A DNA stretch of 64,000 nt from Streptobacillus moniliformis DSM 12112 (lineage in GTDB: Bacteria > Fusobacteriota > Fusobacteriia > Fusobacteriales > Leptotrichiaceae), in the NCBI RefSeq assembly GCF_000024565.1, contig NC_013515.1, forward strand, positions 372,001 through 436,000. The letters run 5' to 3'. The notes below the pieces were generated by a model. It did not search any database. It was not told the origin of the DNA and was given only the letters and a program-made list of their open reading frames with translations. The position numbers were made by a program, and so were the translations under genes. Within the stretch, counting starts at the first letter, position 1, and the number at the start of each line of letters is the position of its first letter. Below, in pieces: positions 9,695-18,539 of the stretch.

Positions 9695-11248
9695 ATGAAT
9701 ATATGTAAAGAGATTGAGAAAATTATTCTTTTTGGATTTACAAATCAAATGATAGAACCAATAGATGAAATTCTGGTTAGAAATAGAATACTTGAAATAT
9801 TAGATATTGAAGATTATCCAGAATTTAGTTTAGAAGAAAGAAAAGAACTATTAAAAGAGGTAGAAAGTTTAGAATATCCAACACAAATACTAGATAATAT
9901 TACTAAGTGGGCTGGAGAAAATGGAAGATTAAAGGAAGACATTTTAGTTTTTCATGATCTTTTAAATTCTAAAATTATGGGGCAAATATTACCTAGAACA
10001 TCTACTATTACTAATGAATTTTGGAATAGATATAGCGTAGATAAAAATTCTGCTACAGAATATTTCTATAACTTATCTAAAAAAAGTAACTATATCAGAA
10101 CAGATAGAATATCTAAGAATGTAAGCTATAATTTTGAAAGTAAATATGGAAATTTAGAAATTACTATTAATTTATCTAAACCTGAAAAAGACCCAAAAGA
10201 AATAGCACTTGCAAGAAATTTATCAACTTCTTCATACCCTAAGTCTTTATTATGTAAGGAAAATGAAGGATATATGGGAAGAATTAATTATCCTGGAAGA
10301 CAAAATCATAGGATATTAAAACTTAATTTGACTAATGAAGATTGGTTTTTCCAATATTCACCATATATATATTACAATGAACATTCAATAGTGTTTTCAG
10401 GGGATATAAGATCTATGAAAATAGATAGGTCTACATTTACTAGACTTATAGAATTTGTAGAGATGTTCCCACACTATTTTATAGGTTCTAATGCAGATTT
10501 ACCTATAGTAGGAGGATCTATACTTTCTCATGATCATTTTCAAGCTGGAAGACATAAATTTGCAATGGAAACAGCTAAGATATCAAGTAAAGTAAGCTTT
10601 GAAAACTATAAAGAAATAGAAGCTGGTATACTTAATTGGCCTCTTTCTGTAATTAGATTAAGTGCTAAAAAAGAATATAAAGAAAAGTTAATTGATTTAG
10701 CAGATAAGATATTACAAGAATGGATTAAGTATAATGATTATGAAAATGATATAAGTTCACATACAAATGGGATAAGACATAATACTATAACCCCTATTGC
10801 TAGAATGAAAGATGATAAAATAGAATTAGATTTAGTTTTAAGAAATAATAAGACTACTGAAGAATTTCCTTTAGGAATATTTCATCCACATGAACAACAT
10901 CATTCAATAAAGAAAGAAAATATAGGGTTAATTGAAGTTATGGGTCTTGCAGTACTACCTGGAAGATTAAAACATGAACTAGAAGAATTAGATCAATTAT
11001 TTATGAGTTTAAGAAATGTAGATGAAGTATTAGATGTTATGAAAGAAAATACAGATTTACAAAAACATATTAATTGGGTAAAAGAAAACTTTACAGATGA
11101 TATGCTAAAAGATGATTATTTCCTAGATGGATTAATAGAAAAAACTGTAGGAAAAACATTTGAAAAGGTGTTAGAAGATTGTGGAGTATTTAAAAATAAT
11201 GAAGTTGGAAGAAAGGGATTCATATACTTCTTGAGTAAAATTAAGTAG
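9695..11248 (+). CDS. galT: UDP-glucose--hexose-1-phosphate uridylyltransferase, type 2
   Basis: A 517-residue GalT of the longer Firmicutes/Fusobacteria family (type 2), exchanging UMP between UDP-glucose and galactose-1-phosphate. The diagnostic GGSILSHDHFQAGRH segment, with the catalytic-region histidines, lies around residues 270-285. EFPLGIFHPHEQHHSIKKENIGLIEVMGLAVLPGR further on matches the C-terminal domain of this family. The type 2 form is much longer than the approximately 350-residue E. coli enzyme. Together with GalK, GalM, GalE and MglBAC it completes a Leloir route. Confidence 0.95.
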   Translation: MNICKEIEKIILFGFTNQMIEPIDEILVRNRILEILDIEDYPEFSLEERKELLKEVESLEYPTQILDNITKWAGENGRLKEDILVFHDLLNSKIMGQILPRTSTITNEFWNRYSVDKNSATEYFYNLSKKSNYIRTDRISKNVSYNFESKYGNLEITINLSKPEKDPKEIALARNLSTSSYPKSLLCKENEGYMGRINYPGRQNHRILKLNLTNEDWFFQYSPYIYYNEHSIVFSGDIRSMKIDRSTFTRLIEFVEMFPHYFIGSNADLPIVGGSILSHDHFQAGRHKFAMETAKISSKVSFENYKEIEAGILNWPLSVIRLSAKKEYKEKLIDLADKILQEWIKYNDYENDISSHTNGIRHNTITPIARMKDDKIELDLVLRNNKTTEEFPLGIFHPHEQHHSIKKENIGLIEVMGLAVLPGRLKHELEELDQLFMSLRNVDEVLDVMKENTDLQKHINWVKENFTDDMLKDDYFLDGLIEKTVGKTFEKVLEDCGVFKNNEVGRKGFIYFLSKIK

Positions 11249-11266
11249 ATATGAATAAGGTATAAA

Positions 11267-12634
11267 ATGATGAATGTAATAATAAATGTTATAATATTTT
11301 TAATAGTATTATTCATTTTAAACATATTTGCAGCTAAAAGATATTCTTTTTCTATAAGAGTATTTATAGCTTTAGGATTAGGATTATTATTTGGTGTTAT
11401 CTTACATAATGTGCAAGATATGGAAACAATAATAAAATCTAAAGAATATTTTGAAGTAGTTAGTAGAGGGTATATAGCTTTATTAAGAATGATTACTATG
11501 CCATTAATTTTAGTTTCTATAACATCTGCTATTATAAATCTTAATAATACACAAGAAGCATCAAAAATGGGTAGTTTAGTTATAGGAGTTCTTTTAACTA
11601 CAGCAGCTATATCATCTTTTGTAGCAGAAGTTGTAACTTTAGGATTTGGTATAGATGCATCAGGTATATTAAGTTCAGGTATGGGTGAAAAAGAAATTAG
11701 AGCTATAGAAAGAGTAAATGAAAGAGCAGGTGCAGTGGTTCAATCTTTATCTGATAAAGTATTATCATTTATTCCTTCAAATCCATTTGCTGATTTAACA
11801 GGAGTAAGACCAACTTCAACAATAGCAGTGGTAGTATTTTCAATGTTTATAGGTATAGCTATTTTAGGTATGAAAAGAAGAAAACCAGAACAAGCTAATT
11901 TATTAATAGATATTATTAATGCAAGTCATGAAGTAGTTATTAGAATGGTTAAAATGGTATTAAGATTAACACCTTATGGTGTATTTGCATTAATGAGTAT
12001 ATTTGCATCAACTAGTAATTATGCTGAAATATCAGTACTTATTAAATTTGTAATAGCTTCATATGTGGCCCTGTCATTAATGTTTATTATTCATTTAATA
12101 ATAGTAACATTATTTGGGTTCTCACCTATAATTTACATTAAAAAAGCAATTACGGTATTAATATTTTCATTTACATCGAGAACAAGTGCAGGAGCAATAC
12201 CTTTAACAACTAAAGCTCAAGAAGATATGGGAATAGATAGAGGTATAGCAAACATGGCAGCAACATTTGGAACATCTATAGGGCAAAATGGATGTGCAGC
12301 AATTTATCCAACTATGCTTGCTTTAATGTTAGCACCAACTTTAGGAATTAATCCATTTGATCCACTATTTTTAATCAGAGTTATAATCATAGTTACAATA
12401 AGTTCATTAGGTGTTGTAGGAGTTGGAGGAGGAGCAACATTTGCTGCTATTATAGTACTTTCAACTTTAGGTTTCCCTTTAGAAATAGTTGGATTATTAA
12501 TAACTGTAGAACCTTTAATAGATATGGGTAGAACAGCATTAAATGTTAATGGATCTATAGTTGCAGGGCTTCTAACTTCTAAAATGTTAAATAAGGTAGA
12601 TAAAGAAAAATACAATAAATTAGAAACTGAATAA
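11267..12634 (+). CDS. Cystine-type sodium/proton symporter (DAACS, TcyP-like)
   Basis: A 455-residue membrane protein of the dicarboxylate/amino acid:cation symporter family with eight or more hydrophobic segments. SFTSRTSAGAIPLTTKAQ followed by GIANMAATFGTSIGQNGCAAIYP is very close to the pattern of TcyP-like L-cystine transporters rather than GltP/DctA, whose equivalent region differs. It probably imports L-cystine. It begins 18 bases after galT and shares its direction, so it may be read from the galE promoter although its function is unrelated. A second Met codon directly follows the first (11270). A terminator follows the stop. Confidence 0.85.
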   Translation: MMNVIINVIIFLIVLFILNIFAAKRYSFSIRVFIALGLGLLFGVILHNVQDMETIIKSKEYFEVVSRGYIALLRMITMPLILVSITSAIINLNNTQEASKMGSLVIGVLLTTAAISSFVAEVVTLGFGIDASGILSSGMGEKEIRAIERVNERAGAVVQSLSDKVLSFIPSNPFADLTGVRPTSTIAVVVFSMFIGIAILGMKRRKPEQANLLIDIINASHEVVIRMVKMVLRLTPYGVFALMSIFASTSNYAEISVLIKFVIASYVALSLMFIIHLIIVTLFGFSPIIYIKKAITVLIFSFTSRTSAGAIPLTTKAQEDMGIDRGIANMAATFGTSIGQNGCAAIYPTMLALMLAPTLGINPFDPLFLIRVIIIVTISSLGVVGVGGGATFAAIIVLSTLGFPLEIVGLLITVEPLIDMGRTALNVNGSIVAGLLTSKMLNKVDKEKYNKLETE

Positions 12635-12644
12635 GAATAAGGAG

Positions 12645-12675
12645 ATCTCTAAATTTTTAGAGATTTTCTTTTTTT
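12645..12675 (+). terminator. Rho-independent terminator after the cystine-type symporter
   Basis: ATCTCTAAA (12645-12653) pairs with TTTAGAGAT ending at 12664, followed by TTTCTTTTTTT. It closes the galE-galT-symporter unit. Confidence 0.85.
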
Positions 12676-12677
12676 AA

Positions 12678-12706
12678 TTGATTAAAAACATTAAAAATAG
12701 TATAAT
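12678..12706 (+). promoter_or_regulatory. Promoter of proS
   Basis: TTGATT (12678-12683) and TATAAT (12701-12706) with a 17-base spacer, directly after the terminator. The transcript would have only about 25 leader bases, so there is no room for a T-box. Confidence 0.8.
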
Positions 12707-12736
12707 ACATATAAAAATTGAAAGAGAGGCTAGGTT

Positions 12737-14461
12737 ATGAGATTTTCAAAATCTTTTATAAAAACATATAAAGAAGTGCCTAAAGAGGCAGAAACAATAT
12801 CACATCAATTAATGCTTAGAGCATCTATGATTAAACAATTAACTAGAGGAGTTTATACATATTTACCACTTGGATTAAAAGTTTTAAAAAAGATAGAAAA
12901 CATAGTTAGAGAAGAATTAAATAAAATAAATGCACAAGAAATATTAATGCCTGTGCTTCAACCAGCAGATTTATGGCAAGAATCTGGAAGATGGTTTTCA
13001 TATGGTGCTGAACTTATGAGATTACATGATAGAAATAATAGAGATTTTGTTTTAGGACCAACACATGAGGAAGTTATAGTTGATTTATTTAGAAACATTG
13101 TAACATCATATAAAGATTTACCATTAAATGTTTATCAAATACAAACAAAGTTTAGAGATGAGAGAAGACCTAGATTTGGGTTAATGCGTGGAAGAGAATT
13201 TATAATGAAAGATGCATATAGTTTCCATTTAACACAAGAATGTTTAGATAGAGAGTATAATAAGGTTAAGGAAGCATATTGCAAAATATTTGAGCGTTGT
13301 GGTCTTAACTTTAGAGCAGTAGATGCTGATACTGGAAGTATAGGTGGTTCTGAAAGTCATGAATTTATGGTTCTTGCTTCAAGTGGAGAAGATGATATAC
13401 TTTATTCAGATAAATCAGATTATGCAGCTAATGTTGAAAAGGCAGTTTCAGTATTAGAATTTGAAGTTGATAATTCTGAAGAACTTACTAAAGAATTAGT
13501 AGCCACTCCAGATATTAAAACTATAGAAGATGTTTCAAAATTTCTTAATGTAAATACTAATAAAACTATAAAATCAGTACTATTTAAAGAAGAGCAAGAA
13601 GATAAAACTTTTGCCTACTATATAGCTTTAATAAGAGGAGATTTAGAAATAAATGATGTAAAAGTAAAGAATATATTTGGTGCAAAAATAGATCTTGAAA
13701 TGATGAATGAAAAAGATTTAGAAAATCTAGGCTTTGCTGGAGGATATTTCTCGCCATTAAAAGAAATAGAAACACTTTCAAAAGTTAAAATAGTTATAGA
13801 TGAATCAGTAAAACATATGAAAAACTTTGTAGGTGGAGCAAATGTTGAAGGACATCACTATATTAATATGAATTTATCAGATATACATTATGATTTAGTT
13901 GGAGATATACGAAAAGCACAAAAAGGGGATAAGGCATTAGATGGTGGAACTTTAGATATTGCTAGAGGAATAGAAGTAGGGCATATATTTAAATTAGGTA
14001 AAAAGTATAGCGCGGCTATGAATACTAAAGTATTAAATGATAAAGGTGTAGCAGAAACTGTTATTATGGGTTGTTATGGTATAGGAGTTTCAAGAGTTGC
14101 AGCAGCAGCAATTGAACAAAATTTTGATGATTTTGGTATAATATGGCCTAAGTCTATAGCCCCTTATTTAGTAGATTTAATTTTAGTTAATGTAAAAGAT
14201 GAAATAGCAAAAGAAGTTTCAGAAAAAATATATTCTGATATGTTATTAAATAATATTGATGTGATTTATGATGATAGAGATGAAAAAGCAGGATTTAAGT
14301 TTAAGGATGCTGACCTTATAGGTATACCTTTAAAAGTTATAGTAGGAAAAGGTGCTGTAAATGGTATGGTAGAAATTAAACATAGAGATGGTTCTTTTTC
14401 TGGAGAAATTAAAGTAGAAGATGTAATATCATATATTAAAGAATTTGAAAAAAATAAGTAG
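12737..14461 (+). CDS. proS: Prolyl-tRNA synthetase
   Basis: A 574-residue class II synthetase of the bacterial ProS type, charging tRNA-Pro. Motif 1 region PLGLKVLKKIENIVREE, motif 2 TKFRDERRPRFGLMRGREF (about 134-152) and motif 3 MGCYGIGVSR (about 436-445) are all visible. The long stretch between motifs 2 and 3 (about 230-400) is the insertion domain that in this class edits Ala-tRNA-Pro; it contains the YIALIRGDLEINDVK motif. The anticodon-binding domain is at the end. Monocistronic: own promoter upstream and own terminator downstream. Confidence 0.97.
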   Translation: MRFSKSFIKTYKEVPKEAETISHQLMLRASMIKQLTRGVYTYLPLGLKVLKKIENIVREELNKINAQEILMPVLQPADLWQESGRWFSYGAELMRLHDRNNRDFVLGPTHEEVIVDLFRNIVTSYKDLPLNVYQIQTKFRDERRPRFGLMRGREFIMKDAYSFHLTQECLDREYNKVKEAYCKIFERCGLNFRAVDADTGSIGGSESHEFMVLASSGEDDILYSDKSDYAANVEKAVSVLEFEVDNSEELTKELVATPDIKTIEDVSKFLNVNTNKTIKSVLFKEEQEDKTFAYYIALIRGDLEINDVKVKNIFGAKIDLEMMNEKDLENLGFAGGYFSPLKEIETLSKVKIVIDESVKHMKNFVGGANVEGHHYINMNLSDIHYDLVGDIRKAQKGDKALDGGTLDIARGIEVGHIFKLGKKYSAAMNTKVLNDKGVAETVIMGCYGIGVSRVAAAAIEQNFDDFGIIWPKSIAPYLVDLILVNVKDEIAKEVSEKIYSDMLLNNIDVIYDDRDEKAGFKFKDADLIGIPLKVIVGKGAVNGMVEIKHRDGSFSGEIKVEDVISYIKEFEKNK

Positions 14462-14487
14462 AGATGTCAAATTGATATCTCTTTTTA
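14460..14487 (+). terminator. Rho-independent terminator after proS
   Basis: AGAGAT-G-TCAA pairs with TTGA-T-ATCTCT (14460-14482) with a one-base turn that would open into a small loop. A T-run follows. The hairpin begins inside the proS stop codon. Confidence 0.8.
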
Positions 14488-14557
14488 TTTACTCCTTTTA
14501 ATTTCATGTAATTTTTGATATAATGAGAATGAAAATGTATGTTTTTTGGAGAAAAAA

Positions 14558-15274
14558 ATGGATTTAATTACTAAATTTAATAAACAAGAATTTATAAATG
14601 GAATTAAAGCTGCAAATGGAATTGCAATAGCTTTTATACCTTTCGGGTTTGCACTTGGACTTATTTCTAATACATATAATGTTAATTCTGTAGTATCATC
14701 TGTAATGACTTTCATTATTTATTCAGGTGCATCACAAGTTTTGTTATATAAAATATTTGCAACTGGAAGTTTTGATATATTTTCTGCGATTTTTGCCGCA
14801 GCCATGTTAAATTTTAGGTATGTTTTAATAAATATTCCTATGTATAAGGCATTAAGTAATTATGATAGAAAATCAAAATCTTTAGTGGGTGTCTTATTTA
14901 CTGATGAAACTGTAGCATTTTTAGCACTTAAGAAGAATAAGAGTTTATCATTTGCATTAGGTGTTAATTTATTAGGATATTTAAGTTTTACTTTAAGTTC
15001 TGTATTTGGAGTAATACTTGGAAACTATATACCTATTATTGTTATAAATTCCATGAAATTTGTTCTTTATGGTACATTTTTATCACTTTTGATATCAAGT
15101 TTAATTATGGATAATAAGAATTTAAAAATAGTATTAATAACTTTATTTTTAAAAGCAATATTTATGTGTATATATCCATTTAACATGATTCCACAAAGTT
15201 TACAGATAGTATTAATACTATCATTAACTAGTTTGATATATGCAATGATATCGATATGGAGGGATATTAAATGA
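14558..15274 (+). CDS. azlC: AzlC-family branched-chain amino acid exporter, large subunit
   Basis: A 238-residue integral membrane protein of the AzlC family, the large subunit of an AzlCD branched-chain amino acid exporter. Early residues GIKAANGIAIAFIPFGFALG and SVMTFIIYSGASQVLL match the family's first two hydrophobic segments, and NFRYVLINIP and LFTDETVAFL follow. I chose ATG 14558 rather than the in-frame TTG at 14546 because TTGGAGA between them is the ribosome site. A -10-like TATAAT is at 14519-14524. The stop overlaps the azlD start by 4 bases, the usual pairing. Confidence 0.88.
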   Translation: MDLITKFNKQEFINGIKAANGIAIAFIPFGFALGLISNTYNVNSVVSSVMTFIIYSGASQVLLYKIFATGSFDIFSAIFAAAMLNFRYVLINIPMYKALSNYDRKSKSLVGVLFTDETVAFLALKKNKSLSFALGVNLLGYLSFTLSSVFGVILGNYIPIIVINSMKFVLYGTFLSLLISSLIMDNKNLKIVLITLFLKAIFMCIYPFNMIPQSLQIVLILSLTSLIYAMISIWRDIK

Positions 15275-15591
15275 AAATATGGTTAGTTATAATACTTGCT
15301 GCTATAATTACTCAACTTTTCAGAATTTCTGGAGAATTTATACCTATACCTAGAACGAAATTTATGGATAGATTTTTAGAAGCTATTCCTATTTCGGTAT
15401 TAGTTATATTATTTTTTCCAGATATTTTTGTTTCTATAGGAAGTAAAATGTATGAAATAATGATAGCTGTTTTTGCTTCCCTACTTATAATAATAATGAC
15501 TATAAAAAATGTTGATTTAGGAAAGATAATGATAATTGCAGTTGTAACTGTAGTTATACTTAACTTGATATTATCAAAAGTATTAATTTAG
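15271..15591 (+). CDS. azlD: AzlD-family branched-chain amino acid exporter, small subunit
   Basis: A 106-residue membrane protein with about four hydrophobic segments, the small partner of AzlC. The motif pattern LFRISGEFIPIPRTKFMDRFLEAIPISVLVILFFPD is the AzlD core, where the equivalent segment is often R-xx-P-xxL-x-R-xxxYxPxAVLxALVxP. It overlaps azlC by ATGA, showing coupled translation. It ends 8 bases before prfB, so the transporter pair and a translation factor are in one transcript, an arrangement with no obvious functional reason. Confidence 0.85.
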   Translation: MKIWLVIILAAIITQLFRISGEFIPIPRTKFMDRFLEAIPISVLVILFFPDIFVSIGSKMYEIMIAVFASLLIIIMTIKNVDLGKIMIIAVVTVVILNLILSKVLI

Positions 15592-15599
15592 GAGAATTT

Positions 15600-16689
15600 A
15601 TGGAAGAATATGAATTAAGAAAAGTTATAGATGAAAAAAATATTGATTTTAATGATATAAAGGAGCATCTTTGACTTAGATAAATTAAAAAAAGAATTAG
15701 AAGAAAAAGAAAAGCTAACTTTAGAAGATGGTTTTTATAAAGATCAAAATAAATCACAGAATGTATTAAAAGAAATTTCACTTTTAAAGGAAAGAATAAA
15801 AGATATTTCTAAACTATTAACATTAAATGAAAATATTCAAATATTATTAGAGTTCTATAAACAAGAAGAAATAAGTTTAGAGGAATTAGAAACTGAAACA
15901 CTTGAATTTATAAAAGAATTAGATAAATTTAAAATAAAGTTATTATTAAATGGTAAATATGATAAAAATTCAGCAATACTTACTATAAATGCAGGAGCAG
16001 GTGGAACTGAAAGTTGTGATTGGGTATCTATGCTATATAGAATGTATGATAGATGGGCTATGCAAAATAAGTTTAAAGTAGAAGTTCTTGATATTTTAGC
16101 AGGAGATGAGGCTGGGATTAAGAGTATAACTTTATCTATTAAAGGTGATTATGCTTATGGATATTTAGATTGTGAAAAAGGTGTTCATAGATTAGTTAGA
16201 ATATCACCGTTTGATTCTAATGCAAGAAGACATACTTCATTTGCAGCAGTAAATGTAATTCCTGAAATAGAAGATGATGTTGAAGTTAATTTAAAAAAAG
16301 AGGATTTAAAGATAGATACATATAGAGCAAGTGGAGCTGGAGGGCAACATGTTAATACAACAGATTCAGCTGTAAGAATTACACATATACCTACAGGTAT
16401 AGTGGTGATTTGCCAAAATGAAAGATCTCAGAATAAAAATTTAAATTCTGCAATGAAGGTTTTAAGAGCTAAACTGTTTGAAATAGAATTGAAAAATAGA
16501 GAAAATGAAATAAATGATCTTAAAGGAGTACAATCAAAAATAGAATGGGGTTCACAAATTAGATCATATGTGTTCCAACCATATAAGATGGTAAAAGATC
16601 ATAGAACTAACCATGAAGAAAACAATGTAGATAAGGTTATGGATGGAGATATAAATATATTTATAGATGAATATTTAAAGATAAGGTAG
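15600..16689 (+). CDS. prfB: Peptide chain release factor 2, with +1 programmed frameshift
   Basis: Release factor 2, recognising UGA and UAA. The gene starts at ATG 15600 (AGGAG upstream) and reads 24 codons to an in-frame TGA at 15672-15674. Shifting +1 at CTT-TGA-C (skipping T15672) continues to 16689 and gives 362 residues, the normal size. The stop-codon-reading tripeptide SPF is at about residues 202-204 and the catalytic GGQ at about 247-249, matching the known spacing in E. coli RF2 (205-207, 250-252). SPF rather than PxT identifies RF2. Reading only the longest ATG frame (from 16030) would miss the first third of the protein. Next gene hpt is 11 bases downstream. Confidence 0.96.
15660..15675 (+). 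promoter_or_regulatory. prfB: prfB programmed +1 frameshift site
   Basis: An internal Shine-Dalgarno-like AAGGAG (15660-15665) is followed after CAT by the slippery CTT-TGA-C. The distances are exactly those of the E. coli prfB element (AGGGGG, 3 bases, CTT TGA C). Low RF2 levels let the ribosome slip forward and make more RF2, so the site is autoregulatory. Mechanism from the known family; sequence seen directly. Confidence 0.96.
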
Positions 16690-16700
16690 GTTGTTATATT

Positions 16701-17237
16701 ATGGAATACAAAATTGAAGTTGCAATAACTGAGGAAGAAATTGCAAATAAAGTTGATGAAATTGCAAAAAAAATTAGTAGTGATTTTGAAGGTCAAAGTT
16801 TACTTTTAGTAGGTCTTTTAAGAGGTTCAGCAGTATTTTTAGCTGATATAGCAAGAAAAATAAACTATAACAAAGTGGATTTAACTTTAGATTTCATGAA
16901 TGTTTCTAGCTATGGTAATTCTATGCAAAGTTCAAGAGAAGTAAAAATATTAAAAGATCTTGAAGAAGATGTTAATAATAGACATATTTTAATAATTGAA
17001 GATATAGTGGATACTGGAAGAACATTAAGTGAAGTTAAAAAGATGCTACTTATGAGAAATCCTAAATCTTTAAAGATATGCACATTACTTGATAAACCTG
17101 AAAGAAGAGAAGTAGAAATAGATGTAGATTATATAGGATTTAAAATATCTGATTTCTTTGTTGTAGGTTATGGTATAGATTATGCACAAAAACATAGAAC
17201 ACTTCCATTTATTGGACAAGTTGTAGAAATTAAATAG
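16701..17237 (+). CDS. hpt: Hypoxanthine phosphoribosyltransferase
   Basis: A 178-residue type I phosphoribosyltransferase making IMP (and probably GMP) from hypoxanthine/guanine and PRPP. The PRPP-binding motif ILIIEDIVDTGRT is at about residues 95-107; LLRGSAVFLAD near 32 and the C-terminal DYAQKHRTLPFIG loop are family hallmarks. It sits just before purA and purB, so salvaged IMP can flow straight to AMP. The 11-base gap after prfB and the 15-base gap to purA suggest one transcript. Confidence 0.95.
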   Translation: MEYKIEVAITEEEIANKVDEIAKKISSDFEGQSLLLVGLLRGSAVFLADIARKINYNKVDLTLDFMNVSSYGNSMQSSREVKILKDLEEDVNNRHILIIEDIVDTGRTLSEVKKMLLMRNPKSLKICTLLDKPERREVEIDVDYIGFKISDFFVVGYGIDYAQKHRTLPFIGQVVEIK

Positions 17238-17252
17238 GAAAGAGGTAGGGAT

Positions 17253-18539
17253 ATGAATAAATATAATACATATGTTGTGGTAGGAACTCAGTGGGGAGAT
17301 GAAGGTAAAGGTAAAATTATAGATGTATTATCGCCAGATGCTGATTATGTAGTCAGATATCAAGGTGGAAATAATGCTGGGCATACAGTTATAGTTGGAG
17401 AAGAAAAATTTATACTGCATTTACTTCCATCAGGAGTGATTAATAATAAAGGTAAGTGTATTATAGGTTCAGGAGTAGTTGTAGATATAGATGTATTACT
17501 TGATGAAATGTCAAAACTTGAAAGTAGAGGAAAAGATCTAAGCAACCTATATGTTGATGAAAGAACACATATTATTATGCCTTACCATGTTTCTATAGAT
17601 AAAGCAAAAGAAGAAGCATTGGGAGAAAATAAGATAGGAACTACTCAAAGAGGAATAGGACCATGCTATAATGATAAAATTTCAAGAAATGGTATCAGAA
17701 TGGGGGATTTACTTGATTTTGATAGATTTAGAGATAAACTTGAATGGAATATTAAAGAAAAAAATGATATTTTAGAAAAATATGGTTATCCAACTTTTTC
17801 TTTTGAAGAATTATTAGAAAAATATAGAACTCTTGCAGAAAAAATGAAAAATAGAATAATAGATTCAGTTTTTGAAATTAACCAAGCAGTAATAGAAGGT
17901 AAAAAAGTACTGTTTGAAGGAGCTCAAGCATTGATGTTAGATATAGATTATGGAACATATCCATATGTAACTACATCATCACCAACAGCAGGTGGAGCAT
18001 GCACTGGTAGTGGAGTTTCTCCAAATAAGATAAATAGAGTATTAGGTGTTATGAAAGCATATACAACTCGTGTTGGAGAAGGACCTTTCCCTACAGAATT
18101 AAATAATGAAATAGGAGAAAATTTAAGAACTATAGGACATGAGTTTGGAGCAACTACTGGAAGACCAAGAAGATGTGGTTGGTTAGACCTTGTTATAGGT
18201 AAATATGCTACATTAATAAATGGATTAACAGATATAGTTTTAACTAAACTTGATGTATTAACTGGACTTGAAGTAATTAAAGTTGCTATAGCTTATGATA
18301 TTAATGGAAAAGTACATCAAACATATCCTGGAAATTTAAGAAAATCTCAAGAAATAGAAATAATATATAAAGAATTTCCTGGTTGGACAGAAGATATTAC
18401 AAAAATTAAAAATTATGAAGAATTACCAGAAAATTGTAAAAGATATGTTGAATTTATAGAAAGTTATTTAGAAACACCAATAAGTTTAATATCTGTTGGA
18501 CCAAGTAGAGAGCAAAATATTTATAGAGGAGAATTTTAA
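17253..18539 (+). CDS. purA: Adenylosuccinate synthetase
   Basis: A 428-residue GTP-dependent enzyme joining IMP and aspartate to adenylosuccinate. The N-terminal VVGTQWGDEGKGKIID loop, GGNNAGHTV, the IMP-binding GTTQRGIGPCY and the GAQALMLDIDYGTYPYVTSS-like segment are all canonical, as is TTGRPRRCGWLD. Length is normal. The stop TAA and purB's ATG share one base (TAATG), a tight coupling of consecutive enzymes in AMP synthesis. Confidence 0.97.
   Translation: MNKYNTYVVVGTQWGDEGKGKIIDVLSPDADYVVRYQGGNNAGHTVIVGEEKFILHLLPSGVINNKGKCIIGSGVVVDIDVLLDEMSKLESRGKDLSNLYVDERTHIIMPYHVSIDKAKEEALGENKIGTTQRGIGPCYNDKISRNGIRMGDLLDFDRFRDKLEWNIKEKNDILEKYGYPTFSFEELLEKYRTLAEKMKNRIIDSVFEINQAVIEGKKVLFEGAQALMLDIDYGTYPYVTTSSPTAGGACTGSGVSPNKINRVLGVMKAYTTRVGEGPFPTELNNEIGENLRTIGHEFGATTGRPRRCGWLDLVIGKYATLINGLTDIVLTKLDVLTGLEVIKVAIAYDINGKVHQTYPGNLRKSQEIEIIYKEFPGWTEDITKIKNYEELPENCKRYVEFIESYLETPISLISVGPSREQNIYRGEF

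Noticed and set aside
12707-12736. T-box riboswitch upstream of proS, argS or leuS
   Set aside because: The leaders between promoter and start codon are about 25-35 bases, far too short, and no specifier stem or T-box sequence is seen.
16030-16689. Separate 219-residue release-factor fragment starting at 16030
   Set aside because: The in-frame sequence continues upstream to the prfB frameshift site and the ATG at 15600, so this is an internal methionine of one RF2 gene, not a truncated gene.
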